The notes under the pieces: generated by a model
Databases searched by the model: none
The model's input: the letters and a program-made list of their open reading frames with translations, nothing else
What the model was told of the DNA's origin: nothing
Assembly (NCBI GenBank): GCA_947625735.1
Contig: CANQPL010000005.1
Location: forward strand, 1 to 64,000
Origin: an uncultured Clostridia bacterium
GTDB lineage: Bacteria; Bacillota; Clostridia; Oscillospirales; Ruminococcaceae
Direction of reading: 5' to 3'
Length of the DNA: 64,000 bases
Translations under genes and position numbers: made by a program
Shown here: positions 8,511 to 16,460 of the stretch, in pieces
Numbering within the stretch: position 1 is the stretch's first letter
How the letters are laid out: the number at the start of each line of letters is the position of its first letter

Positions 8511-8828
8511 ATGGTTGACTTTGGAAATAAAATAAAAGAGCTGCGGATAAAAGCCGGGCTTACACAGCAGGAGCTTGCGGACAGACTGTGGGTCACAAAG
8601 GCAACGATCAGCTACTATGAACAGTCCCAGAGAACGCCCTCTCCGGAAATGCTCATAAAGCTGGCAAGGGAATTTCACGTTACAACCGACAGTCTGCTGG
8701 GACTGGAAAAGGAGCGCAGACATATTGATGTGACGGGACTGGGCGAGGACGATATACGTTTTCTGGAAGCTACGGCGCAGATGCTGCGGGATAAAAATTC
8801 CCGCAGCAAGACTCATGAGAAAGGCTGA
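8511..8828 (+). CDS. XRE-family helix-turn-helix regulator
   Basis: 105 residues with an N-terminal HTH_3/Cro-CI domain (about 6-62) in which ELRIKAGLTQQELADRL and TKATISYYEQSQRTPS mark the two DNA-binding helices, and a short C-terminal tail with no sensor domain. The SD is strong and the promoter is clear. It converges on the ClpP/ATPase pair, ending 10 bp from the ATPase stop. It may regulate itself through the CCAAAT/ATTTGG repeat; a role in controlling the pair is only suggested by position. Confidence 0.88.
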   Translation: MVDFGNKIKELRIKAGLTQQELADRLWVTKATISYYEQSQRTPSPEMLIKLAREFHVTTDSLLGLEKERRHIDVTGLGEDDIRFLEATAQMLRDKNSRSKTHEKG

Positions 8829-8838
8829 GCTGCCCTTT

Positions 8839-10125
8839 TCAGGCGCTGCGCTCTATACACCTGTCCCGCTCATCGGGCGAAAGGGTATGGGAGTAAACGG
8901 GCTGTGAGCCGCGTCTGAACACCCAACAGCTCCCTACAGGCATATAAAGCACCTGAGAAACAGGCTTGTTGCAGCGTTTTGACACGGACTCCGCCGTGCG
9001 GTAGTCATTGCCGCCCAGATATGCGTAGGTATCGCAGTTGGCAATGATTGTTTCGCTGTCGGCGTCATAGCCCTGTACAAGCTGTGCTTCAGCCTGTATC
9101 AGCAGCATGACAGAGATACCTCTTGAACGAATGGAGGAGATCATTCTGGGAAATTCCTCTATCCGACAGTTGGTAGCAAAGTCGTCAAGGAAGAAGCGCA
9201 CAGGCACGGGAAGTCTGCTGTCAGGCTGTTCATCTGCAAAGCTGCAAAGCTGCTGCATGGCTTGTGTGAAGAAAATGTTTGCAAGGGAGTCCATAGAGCG
9301 GTCTGTGTCGCTTACCGTCACAAATACCGCCGTTCTGCGCTTGCCTATGTCGTCAAAGGAAAAGCTGCACCCCGACATCAGCTGCTGAAGCTCGGGAGTG
9401 TCAAACTTCGCAAACTTTGCGGCAAGAGTGGTACGTATGGTGTCATAGGTCTTGTCGGGAGCGGCGTTTACCTGCTCAAACTGAGCGCACGCCCAGCTTT
9501 TAGGGTTGCTAAGGTAAAGCCTTTTAAAACGCATGGCAAGCTTTGACTCTTTGGTGTCCTCGTTTTTTCTTGTCCCCTCTCTTACAAGGCTCAGTATGCT
9601 GCTGAAGTTAAAGGGACTGTAGTTTGTTTCAGTCATATACCCTATTACCGAGGACAGAAGAATGGTAGTCATGGCGTCCCAGTAGGGATCGACCTTGGCA
9701 TTCTCCTTTTCGTTGACGATGACCTCGGCAATTTTCAGTATATCCTGAGAGTTTCTTACAAACATGAGAGGATTATAATGAGCGGACTTTTCAGGGTGAG
9801 TGAAATCAACATTCACTGCCTCGTATCCCCTCTCCCTCAGATAATCTGCATATTTGCGGTAGAGATTGCCCTTGGGATCGGAGATTATGTAGCTCCCCAC
9901 CGCCTGCAGGAGATTGGGGATCACTACAGTAGAAGTCTTTCCCGTACCGCTGCCGCCCACTACGAGAATGTTGTTGTTGATACGTGTTTTTATATCATCA
10001 AGGCTGAAACGGCAGTCCTTGGCGATTATTGTTTCGCTCTGTGCAAAGTCGGTATCAGGACAGATAAGCTCCCCTGTTACCTCTTCGCCCCCGCAAACAG
10101 GATCATTTAACATTTCTGTATTCAT
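8839..10125 (-). CDS. Orphan VirD4/TraG-type ATPase lacking membrane helices
   Basis: P-loop ATPase of the conjugative coupling-protein family (VirD4-like, CD1115 type). Walker A GGSGTGKT is at 57-64, the family segment SDPKGNLYRKYADYLRERGY at 82-101, Walker B VRFFLDDF at 309-316, and the arginine/glutamine-rich sensor region continues to about 385. At 428 residues it lacks the usual two N-terminal membrane helices of the roughly 600-residue conjugation proteins, so it should be cytoplasmic. No relaxase, mating-pore or integrase gene is near. Its ATG overlaps the stop of the upstream clpP-like gene (TAATG), with AAGGAG inside that gene, so the two are translationally coupled. Confidence 0.85.
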   Translation of the reverse strand: MNTEMLNDPVCGGEEVTGELICPDTDFAQSETIIAKDCRFSLDDIKTRINNNILVVGGSGTGKTSTVVIPNLLQAVGSYIISDPKGNLYRKYADYLRERGYEAVNVDFTHPEKSAHYNPLMFVRNSQDILKIAEVIVNEKENAKVDPYWDAMTTILLSSVIGYMTETNYSPFNFSSILSLVREGTRKNEDTKESKLAMRFKRLYLSNPKSWACAQFEQVNAAPDKTYDTIRTTLAAKFAKFDTPELQQLMSGCSFSFDDIGKRRTAVFVTVSDTDRSMDSLANIFFTQAMQQLCSFADEQPDSRLPVPVRFFLDDFATNCRIEEFPRMISSIRSRGISVMLLIQAEAQLVQGYDADSETIIANCDTYAYLGGNDYRTAESVSKRCNKPVSQVLYMPVGSCWVFRRGSQPVYSHTLSPDERDRCIERSA

Positions 10126-10718
10126 TACCCATTACTCCTTTCAAAAAGGTCACTCACAATCCTGTCGCAGATGCCGAAATCAACGGCTTCCTCTGCGCTC
10201 ATAAGATTGTCAAAAACGGTAGCGGCATTGATCTCCTCAAGGGTCTTTCCCGTGTGACGGGCAAGCAGACCGTTTACAAGATCTCTTGTTTCTATAATGG
10301 ACTCCGAAAGATGTCTGATAGACGTTGCTGAGGCACTGATGTCACCCTTTACAAGTGCTTCGTGGATCATGACCCTGCTGTGGGGAAGAATAAAGCGTCT
10401 GCCTTTCTGTCCCGATGCAAGCAGCACCGCCGCCATGCTTGATGCACAGCCGATACAGTACATATCTATCCTGCCTTTGAAGCCTGTTATCATGTCATAA
10501 ATGGCAAGCCCTGCGCCTATTGCGCCGCCCGGACTGTTTATGTAGACAGATACAGGCTCATCTGTGCGTGAAAGATACATCATCTGCTTTGCAAAGTTCA
10601 TAGAGGCATTGTCGTCTATCATACCCTCTATGAAAATTCTTCTTTCTGTGAAAAGCAGCGACTCCAGGTCAAGCTCCTGCTTTCCCCGTGCAGTTTCATC
10701 AATGCAGCTTATTTTCAT
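10125..10718 (-). CDS. ClpP-like serine protease
   Basis: 197 residues with the ClpP fold and an intact catalytic triad: Ser94 in GCASSMAA, His119 in HSRVMIHEA and Asp170 in FDNLMSAEEA; the oxyanion segment NSPGG is at 61-65. It is divergent from housekeeping ClpP at the N-terminal loops that contact Clp ATPases. I use ATG 10718 because AAAGGA is nine bases upstream; a longer frame from 10778 lacks an SD. No clpX or clpC is adjacent; the partner gene encodes a VirD4-like ATPase. A specialised protease paired with that ATPase is inference. Confidence 0.88.
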   Translation of the reverse strand: MKISCIDETARGKQELDLESLLFTERRIFIEGMIDDNASMNFAKQMMYLSRTDEPVSVYINSPGGAIGAGLAIYDMITGFKGRIDMYCIGCASSMAAVLLASGQKGRRFILPHSRVMIHEALVKGDISASATSIRHLSESIIETRDLVNGLLARHTGKTLEEINAATVFDNLMSAEEAVDFGICDRIVSDLFERSNG

Positions 10719-10864
10719 TCTATCAGATCCTTTCGTTCGGTATGTTTCAAGTATAACATAACAAAACGGGAAAATCATCTAAAAAAATCTGCGAACCGTT
10801 TTTTTATTTTTTCTTCTGCACTTTTGGGAGATTTTGCGAATATACTGTATCGGAGGTGCTGCAA

Positions 10865-11434
10865 ATGAACGGTTTACAGCTGAATACGAACACAAAAGCA
10901 TATCTTGAAAACTACTATAAAATCCTTTCGGACATGACCTATGAAATGACATCAGCCGATCTCACAGACAGTATTTCTCAGAATTTTATTGCATTAATGA
11001 TACCTCATCACCGAGCGGCGATACGTATGTCGGAAAATCTGCTGACCTATTCCGACAACATGAACGTCCGCACAATTGCACGGAATATCATTACAGAGCA
11101 GCTTGAAAGCATAGACGCTCTTACCGCTGCCGCTCCCCTCTGCACCGATGCAAGCGCAGATACGGCTGTTTTTCAGTGCAGAAGCTGGCAGATAATACGG
11201 CTCATGTTCTGTCAGATGAACTGTGCGGCAGCGGATAATTACATAAACTGCGATTTTATGCGTGAGATGATACCTCATCATATGGGCGGCGTAAGGCTTT
11301 CACAGACAGCCCTGTGCTTTGGCGTGTGTCCTGAGCTTGTACCCGCAGCAGAGGGAATAGTTACCCGTCAGAAAAAGGGTATCCGTCAGATGAATATGCT
11401 CCTTTCGGAATACGGCTGCTCTGTAAGATGTTAG
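10865..11434 (+). CDS. Double DUF305 protein
   Basis: Start set at ATG 10865, which follows CGGAGG by eight bases. The 189-residue protein contains two copies of the DUF305 signature, MIPHHRAAIRMSE near residue 45 and MIPHHMGGVRLSQ near residue 140, in helical, ferritin-like repeats. DUF305 proteins are often extracytoplasmic and have been associated with metals, but no signal peptide is present here, so this copy should be cytoplasmic. Several cysteines are scattered through it. It is divergent from the clpP-like gene. Function unknown. Confidence 0.8.
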   Translation: MNGLQLNTNTKAYLENYYKILSDMTYEMTSADLTDSISQNFIALMIPHHRAAIRMSENLLTYSDNMNVRTIARNIITEQLESIDALTAAAPLCTDASADTAVFQCRSWQIIRLMFCQMNCAAADNYINCDFMREMIPHHMGGVRLSQTALCFGVCPELVPAAEGIVTRQKKGIRQMNMLLSEYGCSVRC

Positions 11435-11443
11435 GACCGAAAA

Positions 11444-11480
11444 AACCGCACGGCAGACAGTGCATCTGCTGTGCGGTTTT
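11444..11480. terminator. Bidirectional terminator
   Basis: AAAACCGCACGGCAGA and TCTGCTGTGCGGTTTT form a long stem with one mismatch. The flanking A and T runs suit both the DUF305 gene (+) and the convergent YycJ-like gene (-). Confidence 0.85.
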
Positions 11481-11501
11481 CACACATTGTTATTATATGT
11501 A

Positions 11502-12284
11502 TCAGTATTGTATAAAGCTGCCGTCAGTGCGTACAGCGGCAACAGACAGAAGATAATCCCGTCCCCGCTGCATACCGCTTTCTGCGATACGCGATTCCAC
11601 TGCATACTCTGCATGGGCGGGAGTGTTGTTCTCCTCGGAAAGATGTCCGAGAATAATGCGTACAGCGCCGCCCTTTACAAGCTCCGCCGCAAATTCTCCG
11701 CTGTCTGCGTTGGAAAGGTGTCCCCGTTCTGACAGGATACGCTCTTTAAGGGACGCAGGATATCCCCCCATACGCAGCATACGCTCATCATAATTCGATT
11801 CAAGAATAATAGCCTTGACCCCCGAAAGGGCAGTCCTCATCTTTTCGCTTACATATCCCGAATCGGTGCAGACAGCGCAGTCGCCGTCATGGGTAAAATG
11901 TATGCGGTAGCCGCAGGGGGCGGCTGCATCGTGGGAAACAGGAAAACAGCTTATTTCCATTCCCCCCACCTCTGCCGATTCGTCAATATCATGCATCTGA
12001 GAAAAGACAATGCCCTTATCCGACAGTATATCAAGGGTGGCTGTGCGGGAATATACGGGAATACCCGTCTTTTTCGTAAGCAGCGACAGCCCCTTTATAT
12101 GGTCGGAATGTTCATGGGTTATAAGTATGCCCTTTACCGCCCCGAAAGAAAGCCCCGACAGCTCCATAGCCTCACAAAGCCGCTTGCAGGATACGCCGCA
12201 GTCGATAAGCACTCCCCTTTCACGGGTGCCGATATATGTGCAGTTTCCCTTGCTTGATGAAAATAAAGGATATATTACGGGCAT
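11502..12284 (-). CDS. Metallo-beta-lactamase-fold hydrolase, YycJ/WalJ-like
   Basis: 261 residues. The zinc motif THEHSDH, the later His in SHDAAAPCGY, the aspartate in CTDSGYV and a final GHLSEENN are those of the YycJ/WalJ family, probable nucleases linked to DNA repair or coordination of cell-wall synthesis with replication. Start ATG 12284 (MPVIYPLFSSSKGN) follows GGAGG; longer frames run into the upstream gene. It is the last gene of a long minus-strand operon and lies two bases after its neighbour's stop. No walKR genes are nearby. Confidence 0.85.
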   Translation of the reverse strand: MPVIYPLFSSSKGNCTYIGTRERGVLIDCGVSCKRLCEAMELSGLSFGAVKGILITHEHSDHIKGLSLLTKKTGIPVYSRTATLDILSDKGIVFSQMHDIDESAEVGGMEISCFPVSHDAAAPCGYRIHFTHDGDCAVCTDSGYVSEKMRTALSGVKAIILESNYDERMLRMGGYPASLKERILSERGHLSNADSGEFAAELVKGGAVRIILGHLSEENNTPAHAEYAVESRIAESGMQRGRDYLLSVAAVRTDGSFIQY

Positions 12285-12286
12285 TT

Positions 12287-13096
12287 TTACAGTCCTCCGC
12301 TGCTGTCTGTGGGAAGTTCCTTTTCCGATGCCCGCACACTGACAAGGGAATAACTGCTGCCCCGCTTCTGCACTACATATTCCATGTACTTTTCGGGCAG
12401 AGGAGATTCCTCCGAGGTAAGTGTGAGCCATGCGGGAGCGGGTGAAACGTATCCCACAGTCAGACGATAGCTTTCGCCTACCTTTTCGATATCCTCGATA
12501 TAAGGCGAATAGGTGAAGAATTTCGGATTTTCCGGAATACGATAGGAGCTTATCTCCTCATCATAATAGAATGACAGGTCGATAGATGCAATTGTAGTGT
12601 GCTTTATGGCAAGTCCTGAGCCGAACAGCTTTGCGGCGTGCTGCTCTATATCCACCTCGGGCACGATGATATAGTCAAATTCGGCGGCATACCTGCTTTT
12701 ATCCTCATAGAGTATTATATCCCATGCGGCGGCTGAAATTATAGTTTCATTGCGGAGCTTTAAGGGCTGCTCAAAGGGGGGCGGGTCACATATGACTATG
12801 GGATAGATAAACCGTGCAAACTCGTTTTTCTGCTGAGTATTGTCAACTATGCTCTCTATTTTTTGCGAAACAAAATTTATTGTGGAAATAAGTCCCACTA
12901 CAGACATGATTATCATAACAAGACCCAGCACAAAGTGAAATGCAGAGGTGCTTTTTTCCCCCTCTGAGGACTGCTCTGTGCTTTCCTCAATGCTGCTCAT
13001 TTCGCTTAGCTCCGCCACGTCCTCGCTGAATGCAGAGCCTAAAACGCCTATGATATCCTCATTTTTTCCGCCGTTTTGCTTGTTTTTATCTGACAT
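12287..13096 (-). CDS. Single-pass membrane protein of unknown function
   Basis: 269 residues: an acidic, serine-rich cytoplasmic N-terminus (1-52), one membrane helix (about 54-78), then a roughly 190-residue extracytoplasmic domain with no motif I recognise. The arrangement upstream of a yycJ-like gene recalls walH/walI in bacilli, but I see no sequence evidence for homology. It lies 5 bp after proA and two bases before the hydrolase gene, so it should be cotranscribed with both. Confidence 0.75.
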   Translation of the reverse strand: MSDKNKQNGGKNEDIIGVLGSAFSEDVAELSEMSSIEESTEQSSEGEKSTSAFHFVLGLVMIIMSVVGLISTINFVSQKIESIVDNTQQKNEFARFIYPIVICDPPPFEQPLKLRNETIISAAAWDIILYEDKSRYAAEFDYIIVPEVDIEQHAAKLFGSGLAIKHTTIASIDLSFYYDEEISSYRIPENPKFFTYSPYIEDIEKVGESYRLTVGYVSPAPAWLTLTSEESPLPEKYMEYVVQKRGSSYSLVSVRASEKELPTDSSGGL

Positions 13097-13101
13097 TGCC
13101 T

Positions 13102-14349
13102 TTACCTTATCTGACCGCTGCCGTCAATGAGATATTTATTTGAGGTAAGCTCATAAAGCCCCATAGGACCTCTTGCGTGGAGCTTCTGAGTGGAAATTCC
13201 TATCTCAGCGCCGAATCCGAACATACCGCCGTCTGTAAATCTTGTGGAGGCGTTTACATATACGCAGGCGGAATCCACCTCACGCTTGAATTTTTCGCTG
13301 TTCGCAAGGTCATTTGTGACGATACATTCCGAATGTCCCGTGGAATATCTGCTTATATGGTCTATCGCCTCGTCAATGCTGTCTACCACCTTTACCGCAA
13401 GGATATAGTCAAGAAATTCCACAGCATAGTCCTCTTCTTTGGCGGGAACTACGCATTCTCCGAGAATACTGCGTGTTCTGTCACAGCCTCTCAGCTCAAC
13501 ATTATGCTCATCAAGCTTTGCCTTAACTGCGGGCAGGAATTTTTCCGCAATATTCTTATGGACAAGCAGCGTTTCCACGGCGTTGCATACCGAAGGACGC
13601 TGTGTCTTGCCGTTGTCGGTGATATTCACAGCCATTTCAATATCTGCGCTTTCATCTACATACACATGACAATTGCCTACACCTGTTTCAATAACGGGAA
13701 CAGTGGCATTCTGTGTCACTGCCTTTATAAGTCCTGCCCCTCCTCTGGGGATAAGCAGGTCAAGATACTTGCTGCACCTCATAAGCTCAGTGGTTACCTC
13801 TCTTGTGGTATCGTCCACAAACTGGATAATATCCTCGGGAAAGCCTGCCCTTGCAGCAGCCGAGCGCATTATCCCGCATATGCATTTATTGGAGTGATAC
13901 GCCTCCTTGCCCCCTCTGAGAATGACCGCATTTCCCGTTTTAAGGCAGAGAGCGGCTGCATCTGCTGTCACGTTGGGACGTGATTCGTAGATAATCCCTA
14001 TAACGCCCATAGGAACTCTCACCTTTGTTATCCTCATACCGTTGGGGCGCACAGAGCCGCTTTCCACCTTGCCCACAGGATCTTCAAGATTAATAAGCTC
14101 CTCCACCGATCCTGCAATGCCCTCGATGCGTGCTTCATTGAGCATAAGTCTGTCCTGCATTGAGGGGGACATACCGTTCTCCCTGGCGGCTTCAAGGTCA
14201 ATTTTATTTGCCGAAATAATACTGCCGCTGTCTTCTCTGAGTGCCGCTGCTATCTCACGGAGGGCATTATTTTTCCTGCCCGTATCCGCAACGGCGATGA
14301 TCCTTTTCGCTTCGCAGGCTTTCGCCCCCAGACTCTCGATATAAGTCAT
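13102..14349 (-). CDS. proA: Gamma-glutamyl phosphate reductase
   Basis: NADPH-dependent reduction of glutamyl-5-phosphate to glutamate-5-semialdehyde, second step of proline synthesis. Aldehyde-dehydrogenase fold with the family motifs YESRPNVTADAAALCLK, RGGKEA and the catalytic cysteine in RPSVCNAVETLLVH; C-terminal GFGAEIGISTQKLHARGP is intact. Start ATG 14349 (MTYIESLG) is preceded by AAGGGTG; the frame opens 12 codons earlier without an SD. It follows proB by 35 bp in the same operon. Length (415) is normal. Confidence 0.96.
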   Translation of the reverse strand: MTYIESLGAKACEAKRIIAVADTGRKNNALREIAAALREDSGSIISANKIDLEAARENGMSPSMQDRLMLNEARIEGIAGSVEELINLEDPVGKVESGSVRPNGMRITKVRVPMGVIGIIYESRPNVTADAAALCLKTGNAVILRGGKEAYHSNKCICGIMRSAAARAGFPEDIIQFVDDTTREVTTELMRCSKYLDLLIPRGGAGLIKAVTQNATVPVIETGVGNCHVYVDESADIEMAVNITDNGKTQRPSVCNAVETLLVHKNIAEKFLPAVKAKLDEHNVELRGCDRTRSILGECVVPAKEEDYAVEFLDYILAVKVVDSIDEAIDHISRYSTGHSECIVTNDLANSEKFKREVDSACVYVNASTRFTDGGMFGFGAEIGISTQKLHARGPMGLYELTSNKYLIDGSGQIR

Positions 14350-14384
14350 ATTTATCACCCTTTTATTCTTAAAATAAATTTGCA

Positions 14385-15173
14385 TTAAGAGCAGCGGAAC
14401 ACCGTTCCCACCTGCTTGCCGTCAAAAAGATCGTAAAGCACCTCGGGACGTCTGCCGTTTAAAAGCGCCATATCAAAGCCCGAAGCCATGGCTATTTCAG
14501 CTGCGGAGAGCTTTGTTATCATGCCGCCGCTGCCAAGTCCTGTCACCGCACCGCCTGCAAGACTGCGTATCCTGTCGTCTATCTCTGTAACAACGGGAAT
14601 TAGCTTTGCATCGGGGTTTATCCTCGGATCGGAATCGAAAAATCCGTCAATATCCGACAGTATCACCAGCAGATCCGCCTTGCAGAAATTGCCCACATGA
14701 GCGGCAAGGGTGTCATTTTCCCCGAACTCCAGCTCCAGCTCATCTATAGCGACCGTGTCATTTTCGTTGACAATGGGGATAATATTATGTTCAAGCAGCT
14801 TTTCAAAAGTATTTTCCACGTTATTTTTGCGGGGCGTGTCAAGGATATATTTTGTAAGGAGTATCTGCGCCACGTTCAGATTATACTCCCCGAACAGCTT
14901 GTCGTACATATACATAAGCTCACACTGTCCCACTGCGGCGCAGGCTTGCTTCATGGGTACATCGGAGGGACGCTTCATAAGACCCATTTTGGACATACCA
15001 AGCCCTATCGCTCCCGAAGACACAAGAATTATCTGCCGTCCGCTGTTCTGTATATCCGCAAGTATCTTTACAAATTTTTCCATTCTGCGGATATTGAGCC
15101 TGCCCGTTTTATGTGTAAGGGTAGATGTTCCCACCTTTACAACGATACGTTTTTTTGAATCAATATCGAACAT
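14385..15173 (-). CDS. proB: Glutamate 5-kinase, short form
   Basis: Phosphorylates glutamate with ATP, the first and usually proline-inhibited step of proline synthesis. Amino-acid-kinase fold with KVGTSTLT, VSSGAIGLGMSKM, NENDTVA and the nucleotide site GSGGMITKLSAAEIA. Start ATG 15173 (MFDIDSKKRIVVKVG) follows GGAG. At 262 residues it lacks the C-terminal PUA domain of the E. coli enzyme (367 residues); short forms are known in other bacteria. It overlaps nothing and lies 14 bp after the dehydrogenase gene. Confidence 0.94.
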   Translation of the reverse strand: MFDIDSKKRIVVKVGTSTLTHKTGRLNIRRMEKFVKILADIQNSGRQIILVSSGAIGLGMSKMGLMKRPSDVPMKQACAAVGQCELMYMYDKLFGEYNLNVAQILLTKYILDTPRKNNVENTFEKLLEHNIIPIVNENDTVAIDELELEFGENDTLAAHVGNFCKADLLVILSDIDGFFDSDPRINPDAKLIPVVTEIDDRIRSLAGGAVTGLGSGGMITKLSAAEIAMASGFDMALLNGRRPEVLYDLFDGKQVGTVFRCS

Positions 15174-15187
15174 TATTCCATCTCCGT

Positions 15188-16135
15188 TCAGTTTACGGTA
15201 TTGCGCGGCTTTCCCGCAATAAAGCAGCGCAGATTCTCCGCCGCCTCCGAAACAAGCCGCTGTCTTGTCTGCACGGGCGCCCATGCCACATGGGGCGTGA
15301 TAAGACAGTTTTTTGCGCCGAGAAGAGGATTATCCGCTTTCATAGGCTCACTGCTCACCACGTCTAACCCCGCCCCCGCAATTATACCGCTGTTTAAAGC
15401 CTCTGTAAGGTCATGCTCATTCACCACAGGACCCCGTGAGGTGTTTATAACAACGGCGGAGGGCTTGCACAGCCGCAGTCTTTCCATGTTCACAAGCTCC
15501 CTTGTCTTATCGGTAAGCGGACAATGAACTGTTATAAAATCCGACCGTGCAAAAACGCTGTCAATATCGGTAAATTCCACATCGGGAACATTTTTCGGCG
15601 TTCTTGTGGCGGCGATGACCCTCATGTCAAAGGCTTTTGCGATATCTGCAACCGTGCTGCCTATGCTGCCGAATCCGATTATCCCCATAGTAAGTCCCGA
15701 CAGCTCATATGTGGGGATAGTAAAGTAGGAAAAGGTTTCCGAGCGTATCCAGCCGCCGTTATGCACATCTGCATTGTAATCGGCTGTGCGGCTGGCAAAG
15801 TGCAGGACATAGGAAAAGACCTGCTGCGCTACTGCCCTTGTGGAATAGGCAGGAACGTTTGAAACGGTTATTCCGTGACGGTTTGCCGCTTCAATGTCTA
15901 TGTTATTGTATCCTGTGGCGCAAAGTCCGATATATTTAAGGTTCGGGCAGGCGCACATTATCTCCTCTGTAAACACCGTCTTGTTGCAGATAGCAGCGTC
16001 GCTGTCCCCGATATATTCCGTCACTCTCTGAGGAGGAGTGAGGGGGTATCTTCTCACCTCTCCCAGAGCGGCAAATTCATCAAGGGATACGTCCCCCTGT
16101 GTGACCGTTTTTTCTTCAAGTATAACGATCTTCAT
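15188..16135 (-). CDS. D-2-hydroxyacid dehydrogenase, glycerate-dehydrogenase type
   Basis: NAD-dependent oxidoreductase of the D-isomer 2-hydroxyacid family (315 residues). The Rossmann motif GFGSIG is near 155-160, with the catalytic Arg in NTSRGPVV, Glu in VVSSEP and His in TPHVAWA. The HVAWA ending and overall pattern fit glycerate or hydroxypyruvate reductases better than phosphoglycerate dehydrogenase; no C-terminal ACT domain is present. It overlaps the upstream membrane-protein gene by 4 bp and precedes proB, so it belongs to the prfB-to-yycJ operon. Confidence 0.88.
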   Translation of the reverse strand: MKIVILEEKTVTQGDVSLDEFAALGEVRRYPLTPPQRVTEYIGDSDAAICNKTVFTEEIMCACPNLKYIGLCATGYNNIDIEAANRHGITVSNVPAYSTRAVAQQVFSYVLHFASRTADYNADVHNGGWIRSETFSYFTIPTYELSGLTMGIIGFGSIGSTVADIAKAFDMRVIAATRTPKNVPDVEFTDIDSVFARSDFITVHCPLTDKTRELVNMERLRLCKPSAVVINTSRGPVVNEHDLTEALNSGIIAGAGLDVVSSEPMKADNPLLGAKNCLITPHVAWAPVQTRQRLVSEAAENLRCFIAGKPRNTVN

Positions 16136-16437
16136 GTCTGCTCCTCCGTCTCTTTTTCAGCCTGCTTTTCCTTTTCGGCTTTGCTTTTTGCAATGGAAAC
16201 CTTTGTCATATCCACTATAACAAGTATAAGAAGAATGACCTCCTCCAGCCCGAGAATATAGAAAACAGGCTTTGAGCTTGCCGTATACACCAGCAGCGTG
16301 GATACTATTCCGATAAGCATATACAGATCATACATATATTTCCAATGCTTATAACAGAGTATCAGCATTATTACGCTGAATATCACAAAGCCCACATGAA
16401 TGCCGAAAGGCAAGGGGAATATCAATGAGTGCTGCAT
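16132..16437 (-). CDS. Small membrane protein, unknown
   Basis: 101 residues with three or four hydrophobic helices (about 9-29, 35-53, 57-80) and a highly charged Lys/Glu C-terminal tail. No family recognised. AGGTG precedes the ATG at ten bases. It overlaps the hydroxyacid dehydrogenase by four bases (ATGA), implying coupled translation, and lies 23 bp after prfB. Confidence 0.7.
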   Translation of the reverse strand: MQHSLIFPLPFGIHVGFVIFSVIMLILCYKHWKYMYDLYMLIGIVSTLLVYTASSKPVFYILGLEEVILLILVIVDMTKVSIAKSKAEKEKQAEKETEEQT

Positions 16438-16460
16438 TTTACCATATCACCTCGTACATC

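Noticed and set aside
8839..10718. Integrative conjugative element
   Set aside because: Only a VirD4-like ATPase is present; no relaxase, VirB4, integrase or attachment repeats were seen.
13177..13983. 268-codon frame opposite proA
   Set aside because: No SD, no domain, and the proA frame fully explains the region.
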